DNA of 64,000 bases from Burkholderia sp. SRS-46 (GCF_004343775.1 NZ_PTXL01000002.1:806001-870000); one strand, 5' to 3'. Shown: positions 26,842 through 37,400, numbered from the stretch's first letter. The notes: generated from the sequence alone by a model not told the origin. A program made the numbers and translations.

Positions 26842-26872
26842 TTGGACGCGTCCGGACGGATGTTCCTAACAT
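26842..26872 (+). promoter_or_regulatory. Candidate catB promoter
   Basis: TTGGAC (26842-26847) and TAACAT (26867-26872) are 19 bases apart, an over-long spacing typical of activator-dependent promoters. The CatR site centre is then near -65. Confidence 0.45.
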
Positions 26873-26894
26873 GTGCACCAACAGGAGGAATCGC

Positions 26895-28028
26895 ATGATA
26901 GCAACTGCCGCCACCATCGAGCGCGTCGAGACGCTGCTCGTCGACGTCCCGACGATCCGCCCGCACAAGCTGTCGGTCGCCACGATGAATTGCCAGACCC
27001 TCGTGCTGGTCCGGGTTCGATGCTCGGACGGTATCGAAGGCGTCGGCGAAGGCACGACCATCGGCGGCCTCGCGTACGGCGAGGAGAGCCCGGAAAGCAT
27101 CAAGGTCAACATCGACACCTATTTCGCGCCGTTGCTGCAGGGCATGGACGCCACCCGCCCGGGTGCCGCGATGGCGCGCGTGCGCAAGCTGTTCCAGGGC
27201 AACCGCTTCGCGAAGTGCGCGCTCGAGACCGCGCTGTTCGACGCGCAGGCCCGCCGCCTCGGCGTGCCGCTGTCCGAGCTGTTCGGCGGCCGCGCGACCG
27301 ATGCGGTCGACGTGTTGTGGACGCTCGCGAGCGGCGACACGCAGCGCGACATCGCGGAAGCCGAGGCGATGCTCGACGCGCGCCGCCATCGCGCGTTCAA
27401 GCTGAAGATCGGCTCGAACGCGGTGGCCGACGACGTCGCGCACGTGATCGCGATCAAGCGCGCGCTGGGCGAGCGCGGCGACGTGCGGGTCGACGTGAAC
27501 CAGGCGTGGAGCGAAAGCGAGGCGATCTGGGCCGGCCCGCGTCTCGCGGACGCCGGCGTGAGCCTCGTCGAGCAGCCGATCGCGGCGGCCAACCGCGCGG
27601 GCCTGAAGCGCCTCACGCAGCTCGCGCAGATTCCGATCATGGCCGACGAGGCGCTGCACGGCCCCGTCGACGCGTTCGCGCTCGCGCAGGACCGCGCCGC
27701 CGACGTGTTCGCGGTGAAGATCGCGCAATCGGGCGGCCTGCAGGGCGCGGCGAGCGTCGCGGCGATCGCCGCGGCCGCCGGCATCGACCTGTACGGCGGC
27801 ACGATGCTCGAAGGCGCGGCCGGCACGATGGCGTCCGCGCAGCTGTTCAGCACGTTCGGTTCGCTGAAATGGGGCACCGAGCTGTTCGGCCCGCTGCTCC
27901 TGACCGAGGAAATCCTCGTCGAGCCGCTGCGTTACCAGGATTTCAAGCTGCATCTGCCGGCGACGCCCGGCCTCGGCATCACCTTCGACTGGGCACGCAT
28001 CGAGCGGATGCGACGCGACGCCCGCTAA
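26895..28028 (+). CDS. catB: CatB: muconate cycloisomerase
   Basis: A 377-residue enolase-superfamily enzyme with a capping domain and a TIM barrel. Catalytic lysines lie in FKLKIG (KxK motif near residue 170) and in AVKIAQSGG. Metal ligands are in VDVNQAW (Asp), VEQPI (Glu) and MADEAL (Asp). It lactonises cis,cis-muconate to muconolactone, using Mn2+. AGGAGG lies six bases before the ATG. It is the first gene of catBAC, controlled by the divergent catR. Confidence 0.93.
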   Translation: MIATAATIERVETLLVDVPTIRPHKLSVATMNCQTLVLVRVRCSDGIEGVGEGTTIGGLAYGEESPESIKVNIDTYFAPLLQGMDATRPGAAMARVRKLFQGNRFAKCALETALFDAQARRLGVPLSELFGGRATDAVDVLWTLASGDTQRDIAEAEAMLDARRHRAFKLKIGSNAVADDVAHVIAIKRALGERGDVRVDVNQAWSESEAIWAGPRLADAGVSLVEQPIAAANRAGLKRLTQLAQIPIMADEALHGPVDAFALAQDRAADVFAVKIAQSGGLQGAASVAAIAAAAGIDLYGGTMLEGAAGTMASAQLFSTFGSLKWGTELFGPLLLTEEILVEPLRYQDFKLHLPATPGLGITFDWARIERMRRDAR

Positions 28029-28060
28029 TCCCCGCACGACACCCGATACAGGAGACACAC

Positions 28061-28963
28061 ATGAACAAGGACGCCATCGACGCGCTGCTGAAGACCTTCG
28101 ACGATGCCGCGGAGAAGCCCGGCAACCCGCGCGTGCGCGCGATCGTCAACCGGATCGTGAAGGACCTGTGCTACACGATCGAGGATTTCGACGTGCAGCC
28201 GAGCGAGTTCTGGACCGCGCTCAACTACCTGAACGAAGCCGGCAAGGAGTTCGGCCTGATTGCCGCGGGCCTCGGCTTCGAGCGTTTCCTCGACGTGCGG
28301 ATGGACGAGGCCGAAGCGAAGGCCGGCATCCACGGCGGCACGCCGCGCACGATCGAAGGGCCGCTGTACGTGGCGGGCGCGCCGGAATCGGTCGGCCATG
28401 CGCGCCTCGACGACGGCACCGATCCGGGCCAGACGCTCGTGATGCGCGGCCAGGTGCTCGGCGACGACGGCGCGCCGCTCGCGAACGCACTCGTCGAGGT
28501 GTGGCACGCGAACCATCTCGGCAACTATTCGTACTTCGATCAATCGCAGCCGGCGTTCAACCTGCGCCGCTCGATCCGCACGGACGCCGACGGCCGCTAC
28601 AGCTTCCGCAGCGTGCTGCCGGTCGGCTACAGCGTGCCGCCGGGCAGCAAGACCGAACAGTTGCTCGACCAGCTCGGCCGCCACGGGCATCGCCCCGCGC
28701 ACATCCACTTCTTCGTTTCCGCCGACGGTTATCGTAAGCTGACGACGCAGATCAACATCGAAGGCGATCCGCATATCTGGGACGATTTCGCTTTCGCGAC
28801 GCGCGAAGGGCTGATTCCGAAGATCAAGCAGGCTGAGGGCGCGCAAGGCAAGCCGTATGGCGTCGATGGTCAGTTCGCGCTGATCGACTTCGATTTCACG
28901 CTGATCCGGGAGCGTGCGAACGTGCCGGAGAGCGACGTCGAACGCGTGCGCGCGCAGGCGTGA
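28061..28963 (+). CDS. catA: CatA: catechol 1,2-dioxygenase
   Basis: A 300-residue intradiol dioxygenase with the N-terminal helical dimerisation region (about 1-100). Fe(III) ligands are Tyr156 (GNYSYFD), Tyr190 (VGYSVPP), His214 and His216 (HRPAHIHF). It cleaves catechol to cis,cis-muconate. It sits 32 bases after catB with GGAG before the ATG. Its catechol would come from the neighbouring anthranilate dioxygenase. Confidence 0.94.
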   Translation: MNKDAIDALLKTFDDAAEKPGNPRVRAIVNRIVKDLCYTIEDFDVQPSEFWTALNYLNEAGKEFGLIAAGLGFERFLDVRMDEAEAKAGIHGGTPRTIEGPLYVAGAPESVGHARLDDGTDPGQTLVMRGQVLGDDGAPLANALVEVWHANHLGNYSYFDQSQPAFNLRRSIRTDADGRYSFRSVLPVGYSVPPGSKTEQLLDQLGRHGHRPAHIHFFVSADGYRKLTTQINIEGDPHIWDDFAFATREGLIPKIKQAEGAQGKPYGVDGQFALIDFDFTLIRERANVPESDVERVRAQA

Positions 28964-29012
28964 TGGGCGGCGCGGCGAAATCGCGGTAAAACGACAACGC
29001 AAGGAGCTTGTG

Positions 29013-29303
29013 ATGCTGTTTCATGTGGAAATGACCGTCAACCTGCCGACCGACATGGATCCGGTGAAGGCGGCAACGCTGAAGGCCGAGGAGAAGGCGA
29101 TGTGCCAGCGCCTGATGCACGAGGGCGTGTGGCGGCATCTGTGGCGGATCGCGGGGAGATATGCGAACGTCAGTATTTTCGACGTGGAGAGCGTGCAGCA
29201 GTTGCATGATCTGTTGAGTCAGCTGCCGTTGTTTCCGTATATGCACCTCGAAGTGCGGGCGCTTTGTCGGCATCCGTCGTCGGTTCGGGAGGATGATCGG
29301 TGA
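29013..29303 (+). CDS. catC: CatC: muconolactone delta-isomerase
   Basis: A 96-residue protein with the family start MLFHVEMTVNLP and the motifs EKAMCQRLMHEGVWRHLWRI and LPLFPYMHLEV. It moves the double bond of muconolactone to give beta-ketoadipate enol-lactone. AAGGAG lies six bases before the ATG. It is the last gene of catBAC; catD is not in this window. Confidence 0.94.
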   Translation: MLFHVEMTVNLPTDMDPVKAATLKAEEKAMCQRLMHEGVWRHLWRIAGRYANVSIFDVESVQQLHDLLSQLPLFPYMHLEVRALCRHPSSVREDDR

Positions 29304-29337
29304 GTCACGCGCGGTCCATGCCACCGGTTGTCCGGCG

Positions 29338-29399
29338 CATGGGCCGCGAAGTGGCGCGCCCTAACCTGCGATGCGGGTACGACCGGCTCGCGGCCCATG
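29338..29399. repeat. Long perfect inverted repeat between catC and tssJ
   Basis: CATGGGCCGCGA (29338-29349) and TCGCGGCCCATG (29388-29399) are perfect complements separated by 38 bases, lying between convergent genes. It could act as a bidirectional terminator or be a small mobile repeat. There is no T run. Confidence 0.5.
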
Positions 29400-29409
29400 T
29401 CGATATTGC

Positions 29410-29943
29410 TCACCTGGATGCCTCGGACCGAGGTACGTTCCCCGCCGCAAGCAGTTCATTCCCGGACAACTCGAGCCGCAGTGGCTTGTCTGCGTCGAGC
29501 TTCTTCGTTTCAACGACTCGTTTCCAGTTTCCGCCACTGCCGGGATTCCGATACAACGCGACGATCGCGACATACTTCGTATCGCGCTGCATCGGCTGCG
29601 ACAGGCTGGCCGACGCGCCCGGATTCACCGTCGTCGATACGTCCGCCTGCAGATCCTGCGCGAGCACGGTCTTGTCGTTCTTCAGCATGTCGTCGTACGA
29701 AGCGCCGTCGAACATCTTTCGATCCTTCAATTGGTAGACACGCACGGCAACGGAGGTCGCCCGTCCCGCATCGTCCGGATTCAACGCGGCACGAGCTGTC
29801 AGATCGACTTTGAGCACCTTGATCTGCTTGAAGAACACCGCGCGGTACGCGTTCGACGACGCGTCAGAGACGGACTGCCATGCGCCGCAGGCCGACAGCA
29901 GCAGGACGGATGCGACGGTCGAAACGATGAAACGGATAGCCAT
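29410..29943 (-). CDS. tssJ: TssJ: T6SS outer-membrane lipoprotein
   Basis: A 177-residue lipoprotein. The signal peptide ends at the lipobox LSAC with Cys19 as the lipidated residue. The mature part has the TssJ beta-sandwich pattern (VRVYQLKDRKMFDGASYDDML, VAIVALYRNPGSGG). It anchors the TssM periplasmic arm to the outer membrane. The start at 29943 gives a clean signal sequence; an upstream in-frame start (29964) would disrupt it. Last gene of the minus-strand T6SS cluster. Confidence 0.9.
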   Translation of the reverse strand: MAIRFIVSTVASVLLLSACGAWQSVSDASSNAYRAVFFKQIKVLKVDLTARAALNPDDAGRATSVAVRVYQLKDRKMFDGASYDDMLKNDKTVLAQDLQADVSTTVNPGASASLSQPMQRDTKYVAIVALYRNPGSGGNWKRVVETKKLDADKPLRLELSGNELLAAGNVPRSEASR

Positions 29944-29956
29944 TGGTGTTCCCCGG

Positions 29957-31051
29957 TCAGACATGTCGAGTCAGGTGCGGATTGGGTCCCGGCGTCGGGA
30001 AAACCTGATAAACCCCAAGCGCAATATTGATCACGCGCTCCTCGTCGGCAGGCAGCACGGTCGTCCACCCCAGGCGCGGTGCGGAACCAGAATGCGCTGC
30101 ACCGATTGCCGGCTGCGGCGCGTGCCGCGACGACACTTCCATCCGCAGATGCACATCGGCCTTGACACCGACGTATAGCTGAACGAATCCCATCAGTTCG
30201 CGATGCAGCGCTGCGCCCGGCAACAAGTCCAGCACCTGCTGCGCATCGGCGGGACGCAAGGTCACCCGCACCGCCCGGTTGCGATACGCCATCCGTTTGC
30301 CCAGAACGTAACCTCCGCCCAGCCCCTTGCGCTTGCCGTTCCCCGGTGCCATCGCGAGGCCGCCGGCCGACGTGAGCGGAGGCTGCAGCCCCGTCGACGT
30401 CACAACTGGCCAGAACTCATCGACCCGCACGCCCACGCGCGGAATCGCCAGCGCGACCACGCCGGCCAACCCTTCCGGCGTGCGGGTCCGCTGGATCAGC
30501 AGCCCAAGCAGCGCCAGCATTCGCGAATCGGGCAAACCGGCCCGTTTCGGCTTGTCGCCCCAGCCGAACCCGGCCAGCGACAGCAGGCTGCGCGAATGCG
30601 CATCGACGCCCCCCGGGCGGAAACTCTCCGGATAGCGGTACTTCTTCCACGCGCGGTACAGCAGCGTGACGAACCGATGATTGAACTGGTCGAGAAACGC
30701 TTCGACCACCTCGTGCCCTTCCTCACGCTGCGCAATCTCGTCGATCATGTGCGACGGCAACGCCGCGTCGACGCCGTACAGCCCCATGAACGTCGTGCGC
30801 ACGGTCGGTGGAGCATCGGGCCATTGGTCGTCGAACTCGACCGACGCGACTTCGCCTGCCGGAAAACCCATGCGCGGCCACGGCCGGAAACGCACCGGCT
30901 CCTGCGCGAGGGTGTCCTGCGTGCCGAAACCCGGCAGGTCGGACATACGGCCCTCCATCACCCGGCACAATTGCATGAAGTTCATGCGTGGTGCACGCGC
31001 CAGCAGCGACGCGACCAGCGGATCGGGATCCGGCATTTCGAACGGTCTCAT
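29957..31051 (-). CDS. tssG: TssG: T6SS baseplate protein
   Basis: A 364-residue TssG (ImpH/VasB) protein, recognised by NFMQLCRVME at the N-terminus, the FMGLYGVDAALPSHMIDEI segment and the FNHRFVTLLYRAWKKYRYP motif. It forms baseplate wedges with TssE, TssF and TssK. The ATG overlaps the tssF stop by four bases. Confidence 0.92.
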   Translation of the reverse strand: MRPFEMPDPDPLVASLLARAPRMNFMQLCRVMEGRMSDLPGFGTQDTLAQEPVRFRPWPRMGFPAGEVASVEFDDQWPDAPPTVRTTFMGLYGVDAALPSHMIDEIAQREEGHEVVEAFLDQFNHRFVTLLYRAWKKYRYPESFRPGGVDAHSRSLLSLAGFGWGDKPKRAGLPDSRMLALLGLLIQRTRTPEGLAGVVALAIPRVGVRVDEFWPVVTSTGLQPPLTSAGGLAMAPGNGKRKGLGGGYVLGKRMAYRNRAVRVTLRPADAQQVLDLLPGAALHRELMGFVQLYVGVKADVHLRMEVSSRHAPQPAIGAAHSGSAPRLGWTTVLPADEERVINIALGVYQVFPTPGPNPHLTRHV

Positions 31052-32862
31052 AGCGGTGCCCGCTGCGCCTTGCTGCGCGGCCATTCGACGCGAGCCTGCG
31101 TCGGCAGGCTGATGACCGCGAGCTTCGTGAACAGGTTGATTTCGGCATACAGCGCGAAGAAGCGGTGCAGCAGTTCGCCGAACAGCATCACGTCGCCCTC
31201 GCCCGCGAACGCATGGCTGTCGAGCGTGACTTCGATCAGCGCACCCCGCTCGACCGCACCGCCCGACACTTCCTCGATCAGCTCCTGCGATACCCAGAGA
31301 ATTCCGGCGAGACGCCGGCGGTTCAGTTCGTCGTTTGTCCAGTCGTAGAGCGCCAGCGCGCCGCGCAACACTTCGGCGTTCATCATCGACAGGAAATTCG
31401 GCGCCAGATGCGACAGCACGCGCCACTGGAAACGGTCTTCCGTCGGCGGATACAACGACAACGTCGGCGACACGAGATTGCGCACGCCCGCGACGTTCTG
31501 CGTGCTGACCGCTATTTCATTGAGACTTGCTTCGCGCAGCCCCTTGCGCGGCAACATGCCGTTCGTGCCCGTCACACGCAGCGACACGCTTTCCTCGGGC
31601 AACGTTTCCATGCTTTCCCACGCATGGCCGCCGAGGATCACCCACGCTTCGTGCAGACCGGAGACACCTGGGCGCACACGAGTATGGAAATAGCGCTCCG
31701 GCGCCTCGTGCCGCAGCATGCCGCCGCGATGCCGGAACGTCGCGAACGGCACGTATTCGTATCGCTCTGCCGTGTCGTGGTCGAACGTCGCGATCGCATC
31801 GACCGAATAGGTTTCGACATGCTCGCCCTGATGGCCGGCCGGCACGACGCGATACTCGGTTTCGTGATGATCGATCTCGATCGGCTCGGCATCCAGTTCG
31901 AACAGGTTGATCACGGGACTGCAGAACAGGCGCACGTTTTCCGAGCTGAATCGCTGGTCGAATGGCCACGCGTGCTTCAGCACGATCTCCAGTTCGAAAC
32001 GGGTCGATTTCTCGGGCAGTTTCGTGATGTCCAGGCCGCACAAATCGACGAACAGGAATTTCTCGCGGAACGTGAAGTACTCGAGCAGCAGTTGATATCC
32101 GGAGAAGGCCGCATCTGCCTTCGGCCACAACCGTTCTTCGGTCGAGAAGCCGGCCGGCTCGATCGTGACGCCGGCGAGCGGCACGGCTTCGCCATCGCGG
32201 ATTTCGGGAATGCGCCAGTGGATCGCGTCGACCTGCCGCGTGAGCGCAAGATGCATCGCGAACGCGGTCGGCAGATCCGCGTTCAGGTGCAGGCGCAGCC
32301 GTGACAGGTCCGTTTCGTTGCGCAGCGCCGATCCTTCCAGCGCAAAACCCAGCCGAATCACCGAGCGACCGTCGTGGCGCACGGTCGGCCCGGCGTGCGT
32401 GATCACGACCGGCTGTAGCGCGACGGCTTGCGTGGTTCGGTACAGGCACTGGACCGTTCGCGGTGTCGTCCCATCGGTGCCGGCCGGAGATGGCGCATTG
32501 ATCGGCGCGGAACGAACGGGCACGCCCGCGGGCACGACTTCGGTTTTCTGCAGTTTCTCCGCGGGCGGAATCAGCTCGACGATCGACAACGACGGAATCA
32601 TCCGCAGATAGTGCGGCCACAGCAGGCTCACAAGCCCCTCGGTGAGTTCCGGCAGTTCGTCGTCGAGCTTCTGCCGGAGACGGCCGGTCAGGAACGCGAA
32701 ACCTTCGAAGAGCCGTTCGACGTACGGGTCGCGATCGCCGACGCGATCGAGGTTGAGCAGGCGCGCGCGATCAGGGTGCGCTTTCGCGAATTCCCTGCCG
32801 GACTCGCGCAGATAGCGCATCTCCGCTTCGTAGTAGCGCAGGATGGGATCTTGGTTTTCCAT
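31048..32862 (-). CDS. tssF: TssF: T6SS baseplate protein
   Basis: A 604-residue TssF (ImpG/VasA) protein. The N-terminus ILRYYEAEMRYLRESGREFAKAHP and the VERLFEGFAFLTGRLRQKLDDELPEL segment are diagnostic. Two copies per wedge pair with TssG in the baseplate. It begins nine bases after tssA and overlaps tssG. Confidence 0.93.
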   Translation of the reverse strand: MENQDPILRYYEAEMRYLRESGREFAKAHPDRARLLNLDRVGDRDPYVERLFEGFAFLTGRLRQKLDDELPELTEGLVSLLWPHYLRMIPSLSIVELIPPAEKLQKTEVVPAGVPVRSAPINAPSPAGTDGTTPRTVQCLYRTTQAVALQPVVITHAGPTVRHDGRSVIRLGFALEGSALRNETDLSRLRLHLNADLPTAFAMHLALTRQVDAIHWRIPEIRDGEAVPLAGVTIEPAGFSTEERLWPKADAAFSGYQLLLEYFTFREKFLFVDLCGLDITKLPEKSTRFELEIVLKHAWPFDQRFSSENVRLFCSPVINLFELDAEPIEIDHHETEYRVVPAGHQGEHVETYSVDAIATFDHDTAERYEYVPFATFRHRGGMLRHEAPERYFHTRVRPGVSGLHEAWVILGGHAWESMETLPEESVSLRVTGTNGMLPRKGLREASLNEIAVSTQNVAGVRNLVSPTLSLYPPTEDRFQWRVLSHLAPNFLSMMNAEVLRGALALYDWTNDELNRRRLAGILWVSQELIEEVSGGAVERGALIEVTLDSHAFAGEGDVMLFGELLHRFFALYAEINLFTKLAVISLPTQARVEWPRSKAQRAPL

Positions 32863-32871
32863 GGGATACCG

Positions 32872-34452
32872 TTACGAAAGAGTCAACGCGCGTGCCGGAT
32901 CGAGCACGGTCAGTTCCGCCTGCAATTCGCCGACGCGGCGTGCGAGCGCCGGTTTGTCGGCATCCTTGCGGTTGCTCATCGCTTTCAGCGCGCGGACCAG
33001 TTGCTGCTTGACCTCGAACACCAGCGCCGGCTCCCAGCGCATCAGCGGCAGCGATCGGGACGACGCGTCGAGCTCGGCGAGCAGGGCGAGCGCCGTGTCC
33101 GGCCGGCCGGCATGATCGGCGAGGCGCGCCATCACCAGCCGTTGCAGATAGCGATGGCGGTCGGTCTTCATGCCTGGCAGCGCTTCAAGCCACCCGAACG
33201 CAGCCTCGACACCATCGCGCGCCGCCAGCTCCCGCGCCTGGGTCTCGATTTCCGGCCAGTCGCCTGCGGCGTCGCCTTCGCTGTCGGCCGAGACCGGCAG
33301 CGGCGCAATGGTCTCGCCCGCTTCCAGGTCGCGCACGACGGCGTGCCGTGCGATCCATTCGAGCGTCGCGTCGTCCGCGAACGGGGTGCCATCGTTGAAC
33401 GCCAGCCGCTCGATGCCGGTCAGCCTTTCGAGGAACAGCGCGAAATCCGCGCGCAGCAGTTCACGCCAGGCGTTGTAGGGCGCGCCGACGTGGTCGAGTG
33501 CGACGTGCTGGAAGTAATGCAGGTCGAACCAGAGGTGGTTCGCGCCCTCCATGAATGCGCCTTCCACGCGTTCGAGCAATTCGTGCCAATGTTTCTGCAG
33601 CACGAGACGCTTCATCTGCTGGCGCAGCTCGCCGCGCGGCGGGACGAGACGCGTGCGGCCCGCTGCGTCCGCCGGCGGAATCTCGTGCAGCGTGTCCCAG
33701 CGGACACTGCGCACCAGCCGCGCCGACGGCAGATAGCCGTTTTCCTGGTCGCGAAGCCACGCCGCCATCTTGCGCGCCTGATCCAGCAGATCGCGCGTCG
33801 ACGAGATGGCGCCCGACGCGGCGGGCGCCGTCGCGGGGGGCGACGTTACCGGCTGCGGGTCCGCGTTGCGCGACGATTCATCGTTCTGCTCGAACCGGGA
33901 AACCAGCGGCTGGAGATTCGGGCGTGCGTTTTCAGGCCATACGCCGGTGCAGGCCAGCAACACGTCGAGCGCCGCGAGCGCACGGTCGAGATCGACGGGC
34001 GCGAATGCGCCGCGGCTGTCGAGCAGATCGAGCACGCGCATGGTCGCCAGCATTTCAAGTGCGCCCTTCCTCGCCTCGGCACGCGCCGGCAGCACGGCGC
34101 CGCCGAATCGGTCGACGAGCGCGGCCGCCAGCTCGAGCCCGTCCGCCAAGCCGGCGGGACCGTCCTGCCGCAGCCGGGCGAACGTGTAGTAGCCAGCCAG
34201 GCGCAAATCCTTGCCGACTTCCTTGATCAACTGCTCGCAAGACCGAACGATCAATCCATCGTCGATGCCGGAGAGCTTTTGCGTCTCGTCCCGCAGTTCG
34301 AAGAACAGATCCTCGTAGCCTGGGTCGCGACCGACACCCGTATCGCCCGCGAGCGGCTGCATCCATGCATCCCACGCGTCAAACCGCGCTTTTCCAGCTG
34401 AATCGTCGCGATGCCCGCCGACGAGCGTCTTCACGAAATTTGCAAGCGTCAT
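32872..34452 (-). CDS. tssA: TssA: T6SS cap/assembly protein (ImpA N-terminal, VasJ-type)
   Basis: A 526-residue protein. The N-terminal ImpA domain (PGYEDLFFELRDETQKLSG, KEVGKDLRLAGYY) is joined through a Pro/Ala-rich linker (about 215-240) to a helical C-terminal part. TssA primes tube and sheath assembly and may stabilise the distal end. The C-terminal type is judged by length and general pattern only. GAGG precedes the ATG, and tssM ends seven bases upstream. Confidence 0.85.
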   Translation of the reverse strand: MTLANFVKTLVGGHRDDSAGKARFDAWDAWMQPLAGDTGVGRDPGYEDLFFELRDETQKLSGIDDGLIVRSCEQLIKEVGKDLRLAGYYTFARLRQDGPAGLADGLELAAALVDRFGGAVLPARAEARKGALEMLATMRVLDLLDSRGAFAPVDLDRALAALDVLLACTGVWPENARPNLQPLVSRFEQNDESSRNADPQPVTSPPATAPAASGAISSTRDLLDQARKMAAWLRDQENGYLPSARLVRSVRWDTLHEIPPADAAGRTRLVPPRGELRQQMKRLVLQKHWHELLERVEGAFMEGANHLWFDLHYFQHVALDHVGAPYNAWRELLRADFALFLERLTGIERLAFNDGTPFADDATLEWIARHAVVRDLEAGETIAPLPVSADSEGDAAGDWPEIETQARELAARDGVEAAFGWLEALPGMKTDRHRYLQRLVMARLADHAGRPDTALALLAELDASSRSLPLMRWEPALVFEVKQQLVRALKAMSNRKDADKPALARRVGELQAELTVLDPARALTLS

Positions 34453-34459
34453 GGGGACC

Positions 34460-37400
34460 TCAATAGGCAAGTGCGTCGGCCAGCAATCGCAACGCATGGG
34501 CAAACGGCCCGGATGCGGGCTCCACGGACGCAGACGTCGTCGTTGGCGACGACGTTGCTCGAAACTGCACGTTCCTGTGCGTCGGGCCGTCCGCGGCAAC
34601 ATCGCGTGCGGTCGGCACGTGATCCGATACCGGCAAGCCGTCCGGAAGCCCCGGCGGCAACGGCACCGCAGCGTGGCGCGCCGCTGCGATTGCCGACAGC
34701 GGAAACGGCGGCGGACCGAACGCGGACAGCCTGGGGCCGCCGCTTGCCGCGCTCATCACGAACACCCGGGACGGCAGCGCGAAGTTGCGCAACTGGAGCA
34801 CGTCGAGAGGACCGGCGCCCGCCTCGCTGCGCAGTTGTACCTTGAGCGGAATCCCTTGGGTCGTATCCGGCGTCCAGGTCAGCAGATAGCGCGCGTTGTC
34901 CTGCGGCGACACCTTCGCGCGCGCCAGCAGCCGGATCAGGCCGAACCGCCCCTGTGCATCGAGTGCCGTGCGCAAGCCGCCGTGCTCGGTCTGCCATTCG
35001 ATGTGCGACAGGTTTTCGAGCGACTGGCCCGGCCATTCGAACGGCGTCCACTCCTGCTTCTGGTTGAAGTAGTGCAACTCGCGACCGGACAGCACGATCT
35101 TCATGTCGGTCACGCCCGGTGTCGGCACCGCCTGCAGTTCGTAACGCACGCGCGCGTCGCCTGCCGGGAACAGCATGCTGGCAATGCGCGTGAGTTTGTT
35201 CAGGTCATCCAGGAAGCCGGGATCGATCGTCAACGCGCCTTGATTCGCGCCTTGTGCGATCACCCACCGGTCACCTTGCCGTTCGACGACGCCGGCGAGC
35301 TGCGTTGTCACGAATTGCGTGATGACGCCATTGTCCGGCCGCATGAAGCGCGCCATTTCGGGCAGCGATGCGTCGTTGTCGGAGTCCGCGAACGGATAGC
35401 GCCCGCCGAACGTCTTGTTCCAGTCGGCCACGATCGCGGTGCGCCAGATCTCGTTCAGGCTCGATGCGGCCGGTCGCACGATAACCTGCCACGTCTGGTC
35501 GAACGGCGCGCGGAACAGGTCACCGACGCCGGACCATTGCTCGCCGAGGCTCGCGGCAACGCGGCTCGCGTAGTCGCGGCTATCGGCGATATCCGACGTC
35601 TTGCCTTGCAGGACCGACTGCGCGGCCAACCGCGCCATCGCGTCCGGATCGGCGTTCGAGACGATCTGGGCGGCCTTGAGACGCATGGCCGTCACCCGCT
35701 CGAGGTAGCGCGCGAGACTCAGGTCGCCCGTGCCGGCCAACTGTGCGGCCGCCTTGCCGGTCGCGGGCGTGACGGAAGCCAGATCGCTGCCGGTCAAGCG
35801 CAGGATCGGGCCGAAAGCAGCCGCCAGCGGCGCGAGCTGCGGCTGGGTCTGCTTCGACGGGTCCTTTTCGTCGGCGCCGACGAGTTGCTGCGCCTTGCCG
35901 ATCAGGGTGTCCGACAACGACCGCGCGGTCGCGCCCGCGCCGGCCTGGTAGATCACCACGTTCATCAGCGCAACCAGCGGCGAACGTTGCGAATCGCCCA
36001 GCAGCGTCAATTGGTCTGCGGTGGCCGACAGGGTCGGCGCCGGCTGCCAGCGCAGGCTGTTGAGGAACAGCGCCCATGCACGCGCGTAATCGTCGAAGTA
36101 GCGTTGGCGCAGTTCGGTTTTCAGCGTCGACGGAGTACGGTTGACGACCTTTGTGTCGGAGAGCACCCAGTCGCTCGCTATGTCGTGCTGCTCGCCGGCT
36201 TCGTCGATCGCCTTCGAGATCCGCTCCTCCCAAGCCGCACGCGTGAATACGCCCGGCACGGTCGCGGTCGTGCCGAAGAGGCCCCGGCTTGTCGCGCCGC
36301 CGGAAGAGGCCTGCGACGCCGCGTCACCGAGCAGCGTGGCGAGAGATAGCGGTGGGTATTTCGGCGACGCTTCATCGATGATCTGCTGGTAGATTGCGTC
36401 TCCCGAGTTCTGAATGCCTCTGACACCGATGATCGTCTGGCGGGTCGACGCGATCAGGCCGCCGTCCGGGACAATCGCCAAGGCGGGTCGATCGGACGCG
36501 GCGCCGCGTCCGACATGATTCGCGAAGAACGCGATCGCGTGCTGACGCAGGTCCTCCCATCTACCCGGCGACAGTTGCGAATTGGCCGGGCGTCCGGGGG
36601 CGGACGTTGCGACAAGTTGCGGAATCAGGAATTCGGCCGCCGTCCGCTCTGGTTTGCCAAGCATCAGGTAGGTCTTGAGCGTGTCGTAAGCGGCCTGTAC
36701 CTGAGCATCGCCGCCGCTGGCGATTTCTGCATCGGACAGAGATGCGAGCTGATGCAGTCTCTCCTCGAGCTTCTGGCGGATCGGGTCAATCAGGATGCTG
36801 GTTGCAGCACGCTCATAACCCGGCCACATTGCGTTGAGCAGCAGGCTGTCGCGATTCAATCCAAAACGCGTCCACAATGGCGTGCCGTCGCGCAGACGGG
36901 TCTCCAACGTGTCGATCCGTTTGCCGACGCTATCCAGCGTCAACATGGCCTGTGTACGATCCCGCCCGTTCGACAGCGTCGCGAGCAATTCGGCGGTTTT
37001 CCGGATGGTTGTACGGTTGTCGAATCCCGAAACCATCGTACCCACGATCCACACACCCGCCGCCGTGATCACCAGCCATGCGGCGGCCATCGACGAGGAA
37101 AAGCCGACGCGGCTGCCGGGAATTTTCCGGCTATGTCCAGCAACGGTTTGCCAGATCGCCCGGTGTTGAGGGTCGGTCGGCGACTCATCCTCATCCGGGT
37201 CGATCGATATCGGCGGTGCCAGTTCGTCTTCCGGTTCCTCTTCCAGCGCCTCGATCAGAGGCGCAAACAGGAGCCCATGGACCGTGAGCCGCCGGAAGCG
37301 GAACCCGGCAGCCTGCGTGACGAGTCCTGACAGAGCGCCGCGCAGTCGGTCGATATGCTGCGATAACTCGGCGGGATAACGGTCTCGGATATCCCTGGTG

